Source: Tetmemena sp. SeJ-2015
Taxonomy: Eukaryota > Ciliophora > Spirotrichea > Sporadotrichida > Oxytrichidae
Direction: 5' to 3'
Assembly: GCA_027382625.1 (NCBI GenBank)
Contig: JAJKFJ010022513.1
Coordinates: 62,001-126,000, forward strand
Length of the DNA stretch: 64,000 bases
Under the pieces are notes generated by a model. The model did not search any database, was not told the origin of the DNA, and saw only the letters and a list, made by a program, of their open reading frames with translations. This document shows positions 10,401 through 23,355 of the stretch, in pieces. Position 1 is the first letter of the stretch; each line of letters begins with the position of its first letter. A program made the position numbers and the translations under genes.

Positions 10401-11110
10401 GCTTTATATTCTCAACAAGGTGCCTATCATAGCGAATATTTCAATGTCCACTGTATCTAATACATTCAAGGGAGTGATACAAATAATTTTGTGTGTGTGT
10501 GTGTATAGTTTTTATTTAATTTATGATTATTATGCTCTAATTATAGCATAGAGGAGAGACATTGCTTAGGTCGAAAAGATTTATCAACTCAGTCTTTAAA
10601 ATAAAAGTATAAATCTCGATAGCTTTTTCACCGATCGTATACTCAAAGTTCAGCGAAGAAATCTTTGCATTCACTTTTGGAATTAATCTTAAAATAAATT
10701 TGAATGAATCGTGCAAGTAGTGTATAGAGTAACAGAATAGAATTTAAAACTTTCTAATGAGAATATAATAAACTTATGACACTCATGAGTGCTAAATAAA
10801 GTGGATTATCATTATAGATAATAGATTTACTTGAATTGACTAGCTAAGGAGGTATTTGTGAAGAAGTTTAAAAGCCCTCAGTGACTTGGTAGCTATCGTC
10901 TTCGTTTCTGAAATAACTTGCATTTAAGAACTTCACTTGCAAGTAGTCTTTCCCCTACAGAGCAGTTATGGTTTATAATATTCTTACCAATATGGATTAT
11001 GAAATGTACTGAGGATTTGAGAACAATATCTGCAGCTACATCTCAGTTGCCGAGAATTAAGTCACTTGGTAGGACAGAATAGAGGTGTTCATTTTCTCTG
11101 CTTAGTCAAA
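7413..11110 (-). CDS. large polytopic surface-type membrane protein, copy A
   Basis: Transcription runs right to left. The start is not seen. The upper part is extracellular and beta-rich (ILSYQVTQFSATEMQLQI, KISSLNFEYTIGEKAIEIYT, then KMKIVVKDSNFVDTGYSYRF, like an Ig or cadherin-type strand pair). It is followed by membrane helices (SSLMSGIIANIMLSLFLGL, HIPMLNIALPSNLNLYIFNL, MGYIILGVIAFVFAVSILLL, then RRLQYAWVIVFCGDYPAFQI and IAKYRPF) and a charged, Gln-rich tail ending NLANKKQNNQL at TGA 7413. A 33-nt intron lies at 10955-10987. The RRLxY...YPxFQ...RPF pattern resembles the C-terminal membrane part of TRP-like/large ciliate surface proteins; that is a resemblance, not a proof. Near-duplicate of copy B (26.4-31.3 kb). 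IES boundaries were not worked out. Confidence 0.65.
10955..10987 (-). other. 33-nt GT-AG intron in copy A
   Basis: GTAAGA to CTGTAG. Removal joins NPQYISQSIL to GKDYLQVKFLNASYF. The same exon pair is present in copy B at about 31.1 kb. Confidence 0.8.
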
Positions 11111-11639
11111 GGTTAATATATATTAAAATTTCTATGATTTAGTTATGTAAAGCGAATTCGAAACGTTTGTAAAGTTTTTGGGATAATTTAAATAAGCTTT
11201 TAAAATATATTTTTTCAATATAGAGTAACTAGATCGTTCCAATAATTATTGGTGACTAAATCATTTATAGAAAAATTAAAAAAATTATTTATCATGTATG
11301 ATTATGGTAAAATTAGGGTCTGAGCTGCTCAAATTAATTTATAACTTAAAACTATGAATAATAAGAAAAATTAAATTATGGTAATCATTGTGTACAAACA
11401 ACTGGCAAGTGGCTGTTATTATACGTTTAGTTGCTTTCTTGGATAAAATCCGCCTTTATTGAATATTCGAGAAATAAGATTAAATTTTAAATGTTGATTG
11501 AATTATTAATCTTTAATATTTACTAAATTTTAGTTAGATACATAATTTTACATTTTTCATTAAACCTTTTAAACTTAAATCTACCTAAAATGATTTAATT
11601 TATTTTGACCAAAAAGAATTATAATAAACTCGAGGAATG

Positions 11640-12800
11640 TTTGTGTTGCTAATCTTTTGAAGTTTTAATTTTCTGGTTACTCCACTTCACCAGCATTTTC
11701 ATGAGGCAAAAACATTTATGAGTAATCTTCATTAACAATCTCCATCGCAAACTTAAGCAGCTTGATATGATGATGGCTCCATTGAAATTCATCAATATCA
11801 TATTTACAGTTACTTGCACCGCTTATGACTTTTGACTAAGCTCTCTCACAAAAAAGTTACAAGGATATAGATTTTTGAGGAATACTTTGCTGAATTAAAT
11901 GGTAAACAAGTTATTTACATTTTAGATTATTTAAAAACCATCTATTTAATCCATGGTGATCCATAGTAAAATTTAATTATATTTTTCCTGAATAAATCAT
12001 ATGCAATTTTATTGTATTGAATTTTATTTTTAAAAAATAATAACTATGAAGGAAAAGTGGTGGCAATATTATTGTGCATAATAGCAGGATTATAATACAT
12101 ATTTATTCTTTGAATTTAAGATCAAGACCCATACTTTGGATAAAAAACTCGGAGATTTTTCAATTTAGCGTTTTTAATTCTTTAACTTAAAATCAATATG
12201 ATATCAATGTTTTTTATTTTTACAAATATTTGCCTATTTTATAATAAAGCCCTAAAAACAGATTTGAAGGATATTTGAAATTATTGCTTTGTTATGTATA
12301 AATAACTTTATTTGATGAATAGTTGAGTGTGATGTTGCAAGTATCATTTAGATACCTAGTTAGATTAAGTTTCTTAAAGTAATAATCCTATACTGCCAAG
12401 CCCTTACTGGCATCAAAGTATATAGCCTTGTAATCTATTGCCTTTAATTAAAAAATATATTTAAGCTGAGAATTTAATGTAAAATAAATTTAATTTATAT
12501 ATTAAATTAAAATTAATTTAATCAGTAACAGTTGAGTGTGTCCAATTTAAATACTAATTACACAATTAGCTTGAAATTTTAAGAAATTTTTGTCCTTGTA
12601 ACATTTATGTGTGAGTTTGATGAAATAAATTTTGAAGATGATTGAGAGTGAGAGCATCTTATCTTTTTGCTGAGATGTGATGATTAAAAATGAAACTCAT
12701 ATTAAATTTTGATAAGCTATCGAACAAAGAACAGATCAGGAGGTGAATATGTGATTTCAACTGCCACTATGCTACAGACCCCACTTATTATCTTAACCAA
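11640..12800. repeat. decayed copy of a family X inter-segment region
   Basis: Parts at 11690-11900 and 12590-12790 resemble 48030-48210 and 48640-48900 in family X member 5. Shared landmarks include a GCTTATGACTTTTGACT-like block, CAAGGATATA, and CATTTCAACTG-like ends. Between them, at 12046, is a short open stretch beginning MKEKWWQYYCAQQQDYNTYL in the place where member 5 has its DIYELNIYNNFSF segment. I infer a relic of a duplicated family X unit with no intact gene. Confidence 0.45.
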
Positions 12801-15300
12801 TCATCAATATAATTAAATTTTATTCTCTATATGAGATATTATTTTTTACGTTAACACATTTAGTTTTCAAATTATCCAAATTTTCATATTTTTCCTTAAA
12901 ACTTATGCCCTGCATTAAAATTAATAAATATAAAATATATCGACTTTAATAAATGCAAGGTGATATTGCTCAAGCTTGAGGAAGTTAAAATAAATTAATT
13001 AATTTGAATATTCTTAATTAAAATAAGAGTTTATTATAATATGAAAAAGGAATTAAATTAGAATGCTTTTAAATGTAAAATTAAGTAGAAAATATTTGAG
13101 TAATGAAAATATTATTTTTTAAAAAATATCAAGAATTTTTTAAAAATAAAGAATAGCGATTAAATTAATCTAAATTGCTACAAGAGGAAAAATGTAAGAT
13201 TCAAGTTAAAACCTCAATAGATTTAATGAATCTTTTTTTTAAAAATATATTTTTTGAGAATTTATAAGTCTAGGAGAAAGATCCATTCTTATAATCTCTG
13301 TCAGCATAGCTGAAAACACCAGAAAAAGCAAAAACAGACTCATTTATTTGCTTCATTACTATTTATAAATAAATATATTAAATATATTTAACATTGTTAA
13401 TTAATTAATTTCTAAAAAGATACAATTAATGCTTTTAAATTTTGGGTATTTATGAGGTGAATCTTTATTAGGGTTTAAAAGCAAAAATTAAGGAGTAAAA
13501 TTAAGATTTCATTTTGAATATAGGTGTGAATGAAATTTGCTTAAAAATACAGAAAATATCCCTACTAAAGTGGGATAAGCAATGATAATTTTCTCTCTTA
13601 ATGCTTTATTGGCAATTGGTATGTTACTTCTAATTTAATTTATTGTTGATCTATAGAAGGATTAAAACCATAATAGTGCTACTTTAAGGCGAAATTAAAA
13701 TAATATAGTTCGGGATAGTAAACTGCCTAAATCAGAACTTATTTGCTTCCATTCAATTAATTATTATATTAATACTAAAAGTAAATAAATACTTAAAATT
13801 AATTTATTATCTAAATGAAAAACCCAAAAATCTAACTAATAAAATCCTTAAAATTTATTTTTAAAATAAAATTTGGAGGGGACGGAAGTACATCCCTACT
13901 TTTTGTGATCAGATTTTTAAAAACTGACTATTTATGCCCAATTCGTCTTAAAAATATTAAAAGAATTTTTTATTATTACATTCCAGGAGGGTCAAAATTT
14001 TATATTGATGTCCTTGATATTATTTCTGAACTCTATTTTACAAATACATCTATCCTCTTTTGAAAATATAAGAGTTAATTTAGGCATTAATTTTGATCTA
14101 TCTTCAATTTTTTATAGCTAATAATTTAATAAAAAGAGAATTAAACTGAATAAAATCGCGGAAATTTTTAGTGTGTCAAATTAAAATAAATATGAGGCCA
14201 TTTTCAGCATAAAATTAAAAAAAAATTTTATCCTTGCACTTTTTTGTGCAAGAACTAGTAATGAGTAAGAATCAAGACAATTTTTAAATAGTTTGATGAT
14301 GAGAATGTTGAAAAATGCGCGCATCATATCTCTCTGAGAAGTGCTATGAAGATAACAATCAAAGAAGATTTTCATACATTTAAAGTGACATGAAATTGTT
14401 TTAATTTAATTTTCCAACTATATAAATTTGTCTTAGTTGTATACAGTATTTATAATCTTAAATTGAATATTATTTATAAGAAGAATCATGAAATTTAAGT
14501 TGGAAACTGAGATAATTTTATCTACATAAAATATAATTGCAAACTCTCGAATAAATTCTAAAGCATATATTAACAAATCTTACAAGTATATTTACTGTGT
14601 TTAAGATTATAAAATGAAAATTCATAGATAAAATAAGATATCAGGCTATTCAGTCTGCAGGGTACATAAATAGAGGAAGCAATATCTTTTGAATTAGTCG
14701 AATATATATCGCGCAAAGATGATTCAGTTATTTCAAAAAGGAAATAAATTTAACTATAATAAGCAGTACTATTAAATTCAATAAATAAATATAGATAAAA
14801 ATATTAAAATAAAAAATCATATAATAATACCCTCATGGTTATTAAAAAAAGCGAAAATCAATGTTTTTTTGTTTCATTTTTAGCGAATTTTGGTCTATAA
14901 AGACAATTTTGAGTGATTTTAATCATACAATAGAGTTTTGCACTTCCACCCCTAATTTTCTTTTGCTCTTACGCTAAAGAAACGCAATTTGATTGCAAAT
15001 TGTCAGAGCTTTGCACAAATGAGAAGTTGTTAAATGTGTTTCCTTCATATCGACAGTTAAAATAAATTATTAAAATTTATAATATGGCAATTTAAGTTAA
15101 TAAAATCCTTAGATACACCCAAAATATAGTAGGAGTTATATCTATAAGCTTAGAATATACCTTTATAGTCAATTTAATTGTGTAGACTACTTTTTTTAGT
15201 GCCAATCTATTTAAAATTAATTATTTTTGCATTTTAAACCTTTCTTTAATTTGTTTTATTAATAAAAACAGCCTCTTTTGAATGTTTTAAATGTTTTTAA
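12800..15300. other. AT-rich stretch without recognisable genes
   Basis: Very AT-rich, many homopolymers. The stretch 14180-14390 repeats part of the element seen at 12600-12790 and 48640-48900. I see no conserved coding segment. Confidence 0.5.
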
Positions 15301-15309
15301 TTTAATGAA

Positions 15310-15460
15310 CGTTCTTTATTTTCCTTGCTGAAGAACCCAAGTATCTGTCGTATTATATTGTAACATTTCCATCTGTGTAGTAATAATAATTCAGATCTAA
15401 GACTTTTTGATAATTATTCGCATAGATTTAGTAAATGCTGATTCCATCATCCTCTGTAAT
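15310..15460 (-). pseudogene. stray exon related to membrane protein copy B N-terminal repeats
   Basis: Reads DDGISIYQIYANNYQKVLDL then YYYYTDGNVTIQYDRYLGSS with TAA/TAG as Gln. This parallels copy B near 32.5-32.6 kb (EKDGVTLFSLQLLNNYYADS, FYYDSDGDLYYKTID). It could be an outlying N-terminal segment of copy A, about 4 kb upstream, or a relic. Confidence 0.5.
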
Positions 15461-16009
15461 CAAGAAAAATATAAGTTTAAAAATAAATAAACTTAAAGAG
15501 AGATACAACATCATAACTGTAATCCTAACCAGAGAAATTCTAGACTTAGATATCAGAGCATTAAATATTTAGCTTACCATGATATAAAAAAAATTACAAA
15601 AAAATAAGCATTGTTTTAAAGTGCCTTAAGGGCTATTACCTCTGTAGTTTGCATAAAGTACGTATTAAGTTGTAGTTGTATTCATGATATGTTAATATGA
15701 ATAATTTTTTATGATAACTAAAGCTGGATATGCTAAGCTATTATGAAAATAATCTAAGTAGAGAAATAAATTTAAATTATACTAAAATTAAGAATTCTTT
15801 ATAGATTTATGTTAAATATAATTTAAAGTAAATTTAATTAAAGTCGCAAAAGAATTATTTAAAAATGAGATTATAAAACTTTCAATATTTCTTTATGATT
15901 TTTTATTTGAACTTATTTTATTATTTTTTCTTGAAGTTTAGAACAAAAATAGCTTTTTATTTTATTTTGCAATATTATACGTTAAGGCAAGATTTTCAAA
16001 AAACTCTCA

Positions 16010-16121
16010 GTTTGCTTCTGTAAAGCCTGGACTAAAGAGGACGAATCTCTAGTCTGCTATGGCAGAAGTTGGTACTGTAAGTGCTCCTTTTGGGCTGAGT
16101 ATTGCTAAAACTATTTTAAGG
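16010..16121 (+). pseudogene. Cys/Trp-rich segment, family Y
   Basis: Open segment VCFCKAWTKEDESLVCYGRS followed by WYCKCSFWAEYCQNYF. A diverged match lies on the - strand at 57168-57235 (VCFCQAWMNEDE...WYCK). The repeated Cys pairs suggest a small metal-binding fold, but I do not recognise the family. It directly precedes the long inverted repeat at 16409. Confidence 0.4.
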
Positions 16122-16408
16122 TAATTTTGACTTAATTATTAATACAATTATAGGGAACTTTATCGCACCAATATGCCTATTTTTTTAAAAAATGGATTTG
16201 AAGGCATCTTTCTAAAGAATTTTTAAAGGCAAAACAAGTGACTTCTTACAGTAAATCCTAGTTTTAACCCAGTAATGCAAAATAAGGACTGACATCACGA
16301 TATCATTATTAAACACAAAGCCAATGTAATAGAATTAGAATTAATCACTATATGCAAACTTTAATTAGCATTTTTAAATAAATTTAATTTCAATCTAGGA
16401 CATTCAAA

Positions 16409-17075
16409 TATACCTCACAATTTAAAGGAAAATAGTCGAAGCACATTAGGAATTCAAAGCAAGAAGAAAATCCAAGAGATAGAGATTAGAAGACTAGAGA
16501 TGTATAGAAATTACCAATATATTTAAAGTTTTTAATTTTTAAATGTCTTTATTTCTTCCATCTCCACAAATCTCAATGCAAGTACCCTTTAAACTTACTT
16601 CCTCGCCATAGTCGTCATCTTCATCTTAGTCGTAGTTGTGCCTTCAGTCTCCGACAGAAGAAGGAGGAGCCATTTAAACTGAGTTTGCATTTGATCAGCC
16701 CTGAGAAAGTTCGACAAGGACTAAAAACATCTGTTCTCTATAAAAAGTGCAAGTTAAAAAGCTTGAAGTCAGCATAAATCATTCGAAATCTAACGCTAAA
16801 AAAGAAAATATTTTTCCCTCCTTCTTCTGTCGGAGACTGAAGGCACAACTACGACTAAGATGAAGATGACGACTATGGCGAGGAAGTAAGTTTAAAGGGT
16901 ACTTGCATTGAGATTTGTGGAGATGGAAGAAATAAAGACATTTAAAAATTAAAAACTTTAAATATATTGGTAGTTTATATACATCTCTAGTCTTCTAATC
17001 TCTATCTCTTGGATTTTCTTCTTGCTTTGAATTCCTAATGTGCTTCGACTATTTTCCTTTAAATTGTTAGGTATA
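16409..17075. repeat. long inverted repeat, 259-bp arms, 149-bp spacer
   Basis: Arms 16409-16667 and 16817-17075 are near-perfect reverse complements. I see only a few mismatches, for example at the TAGAAATTACC/GTAGTTTATA position. Each arm contains a coding-like stretch: on the - strand of the left arm, ATG then APPSSVGD, TGA, then RHNYDQDEDDDYGEE followed by a GTAAGT donor. The TGA is in both arms. The ATG lies just outside the arm, at 16673. Confidence 0.9.
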
Positions 17076-17789
17076 ATAGGTAATTAATTTTTTTTTACCT
17101 CATTTAAATGTTATAATGATTGGCTACCCTTGAATAGAATATTGACCTGTACTTCCTCAAGTGTATTTAATGGAATACACATAAGACAACTTAAACCCAA
17201 TATTAGTTTATAGTTCATATCTTAAACTAAATAGATGATCCTCAAATTAATATAGAGTGAGTTTCCAACTTTGTTGCTGTTAGGATGGTCTCTCAACCCA
17301 TTCCTAAGATTATTTAAACCAAACAAAAATTAATATAGTTTTCATATTTGGTTATCTCGATATTAAATATCTTACCGATAAATGATGCTCGAATTCAACA
17401 TTTTTTTCTCAAATCTTACCCACCATTACTAGAATAGTTTAAATTTCTTAACTGGGTACTCCCAGACGAATAAAGTAGCATGGTTATAATGTATTTAAAA
17501 TTCTTTGCTTTTAAAATGATAAGATAATTGTTTGAGTGATTTTTATTCAACTGCCACTCCTAAAATAATTTTGCTTTTATTTTAAACTTAATTTTATTTA
17601 TCAAATTATCATCAACTTTAATCTTGTATATTCAGTGAAATTACCTTCAAATTGTTATCTTAGTCTATTCCACTCTAGAATAACCTTACTCCACCTTTTT
17701 TAATAAAGAGTTCTCCTTCACTGGAGAATCTAGTAAAAAAATATCTTTTGTAAAATTAGAGGTTTAATATTTAATAAGTATAAGGGAAA

Positions 17790-20680
17790 TCTAAAGAATA
17801 AAAAAGTTAAATTTTTTTTAATTATCTTTCTTTCAAATTTGGGAAAATTCCCTTTTTTTAAAGTATTTCCTTTTTTTTGGTTATAAATATTTACAATTTT
17901 TTTTAAATTTAATTTAAATTAAAAAACTAATTTAAAAATTTTTGAAAATTTTTTTTTTCCTTTAAAAATTTTAAAAAAGTTTAAATTTCAATAAATTAAA
18001 AATTTAATAATTCAAAAGGGTTTTTGAACTTTTTTTGGCCCAAAAATTAAAAAGGGTTTTTTAAAAAAATTTAAAAATAGTTTTTAAATAACTTTTAGGA
18101 AATTTAAAAAGAACCCAATTTAATAATTTTTTAAAACTTTTAATATTCAAATTATTTTTTAAAATAAGTTTTAATTTAAAATTTTTTTTTAAAACTTAAA
18201 AAGGAATTTTTTAGAAAATTTATTTTTTTAAATATTTTTTTAAGTATAATAACGATTTTCATTAAAAAAAATTTGCTAAATTTATTTTATTTTTTTTAAA
18301 ATTTTTTTGGAAATAAAATTTTTTTTCCCTGAAAAATAAAAAAAAAGGAATTTTAAAAATAAATATAAGAAGCATACACTGTTAAGACCATAGTATTATT
18401 TTTTAAATCAATAATTAATGAATAAAACTTGAATTAGCGTTGGCTTCTCTCTAGAGAACATATGTAAAGTCGTCGTACTAATTGTAATAAACTCTCATCG
18501 TATCAAACTGAGTGGTTTAAGAATATAAAAGCTAGTATATTCCCATAGTCTCTATTTTTACATTTACTAGGACAACTTTAAAATAAAATAAGCTGAAATT
18601 ATTTTAAAAATAACTTAACTGTTTTAATAGCTGGCATACTCATACATGCTTATAATTGACGAGTTTTTACCTGCTAGCAACAACTTCTTATAAAAATAAT
18701 AAAAAAGAATAAAATTAATTATTTTGCTACAACTTTCTTGGCCTGAAGATTGGAAGAGATAGAAAATAAAGTAAAAAGATAATAAAGATGGTGTAGATTG
18801 TGCAAATTGTCAAACACTTATTTGTTTCTGTTGAGTTGTTTTTCCAGAGCTAAAATCAATAAATTTAATTTATTAGCTGTCAACCTTATTCAGGAATACA
18901 TATATATAATTAAAAAATAAATATTTCTATCTATATTAATAAAAAATTAAAGAAGAGTAAAAAAGTTGTGCTACTAGTTTTCTCAATTATAGATAAATAA
19001 GTGATACTTAAAAGTGATTTATAAATAACATAGTTAAAATCTCTTTAAGGGGTTCCCATATCAATTCCAGTTGTCTTGCTCGTTTAACCAAGAATGTAAA
19101 CATCATTTTTATAGTAAAAAGAAATGGATTTTAAAAAAAATCAGAGCCTGAGAAAATCAAATCATAAGCAGATTTAAAAGTAGCAATCATAAAATATAAT
19201 AAATAAGCGGTCGTATTCGAATCGTAAGAACCAATAATCTTTGGAAATTAGTTATCACAACTCCCAGCCCCAAAAATTTAAGTCCATAGGGCAACGCATA
19301 TTAGAGTAGTAAATTTGAAAGTTAACCCTCCTTATTTTAAGCTGCTTTTAGAATCAATTGCTTAAGGATGAGAACTTCCAAAAAATTAATCATTATCATT
19401 AAAATAAATGTTGAATTTATCCTCTTTACTTGGCATGAGGATTATAATTTAAGATTTGGGAGCTTCCTTTCGGCAAGGTTTTTTCAAAAAAAAAAGCCCA
19501 TTTTGAAATTCCTTTTTTTTATTGAATTTTTAAAAATTTTTTTTATTTAATTAAGTTAAATTCTTTAATTTTTAAAGGTCAAACTTTTAAGAAACGTGAA
19601 CTTTAAATTATGGAAAATGGTATTTTAAAATTAAAATTAATTTTAAAAAATGATTTAATTTATTTGATTTAAAAATTTAGAATTTAAAAAAAATTTTTAA
19701 ATTTAAATTTACTTGAAATAATTATACCCTATATTGATTATCTTTTCATTGATAGATGTGATTTATTAGATAAGATAGACGTATTAATTTATTTTTGGAT
19801 AAAATTATTACACTTCCCCAAAACATTTTAAAAAACCCTAAAATAATTTGCCAAAAATTTTCCCTTTATTTATTTTAGCTTTTAAAATTAAAGTAAAAAA
19901 TTGAAATCCCGGAAAATATATCTGGAAATATTATATTAAAAAATTTTAGTAGGAATTTAAATTTAATCCCTATTAATTTTGAAACTAAAATTAAATAAAC
20001 AAAAAATCCCGCTGAAGCTTAGGTTGTGGTCAATTTAAAATAATTATCACCATTTGATTTAAAAAATAAAAATTTTATTTACCCCTATTTTCCCCTTGCC
20101 CAAATTTTGTGTGGGGAAAAACGTAGACCCAGAGTTATTAAACTAAAAAAAATTACCCAAAATAGACAAAACCCTTTGAAGTTTGGGGAATTGCGCCTCC
20201 CCTTCCCTATATCGAGCCCTTTGGGGAAATTGCTGAGGCCCATTATTAAAGTCGGACCCCCCATATTTTTCTTTTTATTTTAAAATATGAATTAAAATTT
20301 TCAGATCCCGGGGGGGTGAAAACTTTAAAATTTTAACCCGCCCCCTAAGGGTTTCAATTTCCCCTTTTTTTATTTTAAATTCCCAATCCCCCAATTTTAA
20401 TTAAATTTTCCTTTTTCTTTTATAAATTTATAAAAATTACTCCTTTTTCACAACATTTTAAACAATTTTTAATTCAGAGATATAATTTTTAAAAACAATA
20501 ATTTTACTATTTAAATGAATTGGTTTTAATTTTCCCGATTCAATTAAATTTAGAAAATTTGGGCCAAAATGTCATCAGGGGTTTCCCCAGGGCCCAATTT
20601 AAATGGCAAGCAGTGCATGGGGGATCTTGGGAAAGAAACCCCTCCTTTGGTTTATTTTAAAAACAGACACTTTTTTAAAA
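17790..20680. other. low-complexity patches with probable consensus errors, no gene seen
   Basis: 17790-18360 and 19480-20680 consist of runs such as TTTTTTTT and CCCC blocks in an A/T ladder, unlike flanking DNA. 18360-19480 is ordinary AT-rich sequence without a recognisable gene. The patches probably reflect low-coverage or uncorrected reads. Confidence 0.55.
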
Positions 20681-22886
20681 TTTACAGATGATGGATTTAT
20701 TAAATTTAAATTAAGCCAGACAAACGATTAAAACTGATTTCGGGCCTATTATTTATAAGCAAGGCATTCTAAAGTTAATTTTATAATCAAATAAGTTTTA
20801 ATTTTAAGCAGATGCCTACTTCAATATAAATGATGGGAGAACATTCTATGAATGTCTTTTACAATGACGGACTGCTAGAAGCATACAGCTAAAAGAAACT
20901 GCAACCATTTGTAAAAAAGAAAGTGCAAGTAATTGGATTATTTGTATCTTATATAGAAGATAACTAAAAATATTTTTGGATAGTGGCTTGTCTTCTTTAT
21001 ATGTCAATAATTTATGTTTAAAGTCTAAGAAAAGGAAGATTTTCGCATGGGATATTTTCAAGGGCGCATGGCTTTCATATATTTCAAACGCAAACTCAGA
21101 TAGGAACTGTTCCTCAATTTAGTTGAAAAGCCTGTGGTTATATCTCTTTGCAAGCGTGGAATTTCTGGAATTTTTCTATTCTACCTAAAAAACTACTCTC
21201 AGATAAAAATTTATAACATCCATACTCGTAATTTCGAGAAGACCATTTAAATTACAATTATCTGAAGTTATAACTTACATTTTACTCAAGAAATCAGCCT
21301 AGTATTAGACTATCCAGAGAATTTTCAGAGACCAAGTTTAAAGAAGAAGAGAGGGGAGGTCGTAATTTGCAGCTGACAACCCGAATTCCGGGAAAGTTTT
21401 GCTCTACTTAAAAAGTCAGAGGCTGATGGATGTTTACGAATTAGACATCTACAATGACTATTCTTTCACCTTAGTTAACTCTTACTCTTAAATACTTTTA
21501 TCTTTACTAAACTCTATAGAACATACTGACTTCAACTGTATTCACAATTAGCATTTTTATTTAATGGATGAATATAAATTTTATCACTATCAGTCTGAGG
21601 CTTTCTAAAAGAGCATTTGTAACCTTGGAGATACTTTTACAGACAAATTCAACACACTTTAATTAATTGACTAAGTTACTGGCCAATAGTGCTTGAAAAA
21701 AATTCCAATAGCCAACTAACTTATTCCAATCAATAATAAATACCTCTCGAGCTAACCCCCAGTTTTTATTTTGCTCGATCGAGATTTCAACCTCAGACTT
21801 TGTCGGTTTAATGACAGCGAAACTTTTTATTTAAAAATACTTATAACCGATATTTTATTTGAAAATGCTAACATTCCGTCAGTGAAAAGCTTCTTCGATA
21901 TGGTGAATTTTAAGTTCCAAAATTAATTCCCCAATGAAGCTGCTCTATACTAATCGGATGAAAATGAAAGAGCCACTAGCTAATCATTCTAAATGAATAG
22001 CATTTCAGATTTTGAGAGAACTCTAAATGACGAAATAGAGATACCCTACTAAGGTCTTTCTTAAAATTAATGAGATTGTAAAAATTAGTAAATAAGTTTT
22101 CTCTTTGGGCTAGTGAAGAGCTGCAAGTTCCATCCAATACCATTCAAGAGGAAAATTTCTCAATATAATTTTAGTAAAAATAGCAAATCAAAAAGACAAA
22201 TTAAATATATATTTCCTTTTGATGAATTACGAACTGGTAAAAATAATTTAATTCCCGAAAAATATTTAAATCTACTTTAGAGATAATTTATACTCCTAAT
22301 TAAAGTTTTAATAAATATAACCTTAAATAGACTCATCTTCCTCTTATAATACTGCAAGGCATTTCGGATAATCAATGAAAATATTATGGAGATTTAATTA
22401 TAAATATTCTTATTTTTTCGATCCTATATTTCAGGATGGCTCCCTAACTTTTTTCTTTCAAACTTAAGCGTATATTATTTTCAAGAAAGTCTCATCTTTA
22501 CTTTTCTTCTATCCTTATCTAATATCCATTTATCTGTAGATATATAATAAATACAGAAGAATTTGTTTGCTGTTTCTGCAGTTATTTATTCTTTTAAGAA
22601 ATATGGATAACTTTCTTTCTTGAATTTATAATCCTTTACTACGCAATTGATATAGTACGCTTTATCTAATAGAGGACAGTAAAACTTTTTAAAAGCAATT
22701 CTATTTTATTATGATAAAAAGTAAAAGCCTACTTTTTATAAAACTCCTTAAATAAATCTGTATCACGATAGCTACAACAGCAAGGTGATAGTCCTAATGG
22801 TTATGAAGGATTAAGATCAGCAAGCCAGAATTGCTAGATTTGTCATCCCTCGCAAAACTCTCAGAAGAATCGTTCAAACAGAGTGA
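20680..22886 (+). CDS. family X member 2
   Basis: Segments: QTIKTDFGPIIYKQGILK (about 20720); NVFYNDGLLEAYSQKKLQ (about 20850); VEKPVVISLCKRGISGIFLF with IKIYNIHTRNFEKTI (21120-21245); KVLLYLKSQRLMDVYELDIY (21390-21480); CLKKIPIANQLIPINNKYLS and PPVFILLDRDFNLRLCRFN (21690-21830); FFDMVNFKFQNQFPNEAALY; and the last segment NLYHDSYNSKVIVLMVMKD, ARFVIPRKTLRRIVQTE, TGA at 22884-22886. Closest paralog is member 3. Frame slips (for example just before VEKPVV) suggest decay or consensus errors. Its left edge abuts a poor-quality patch, so the start is not fixed. Confidence 0.6.
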
Positions 22887-23355
22887 ATCATTTTCGCTTA
22901 AAATAAAGTCTTCGAAAATCAAATAAAATTTTCAGGATTAATATCATTTCTATAATCAACTTAATTCCTTTTAGAAATCATTTTTTAATAACACAAATTT
23001 TAATCCAAAATAAAAATTGTACTATTTTAATATCTTTACAGTCATAGATGTATTTATTAGATAAGAAAGGGAGCAATTTATTTTGATAAAATTATCGTAC
23101 CCAAAAAAATAATCATAAATGCATAAAATAATACTCAAATAAATTTATGATATATTTTAGCTTAAAAATATGTTAAATTTTAAAATCAGAAAATAATTTC
23201 TGAAATATTTATTTTCAATATTAATCTCAAAATAATTATTTAGCTAAAATAGTCTCATAAAACTTATATAGAGGTAATCGGCAAATAGGGATAATTTATT
23301 TTATAAATTTGAATTGTTCATTTTTTAATTTGAATTTAAATAGAATTTGACATAA

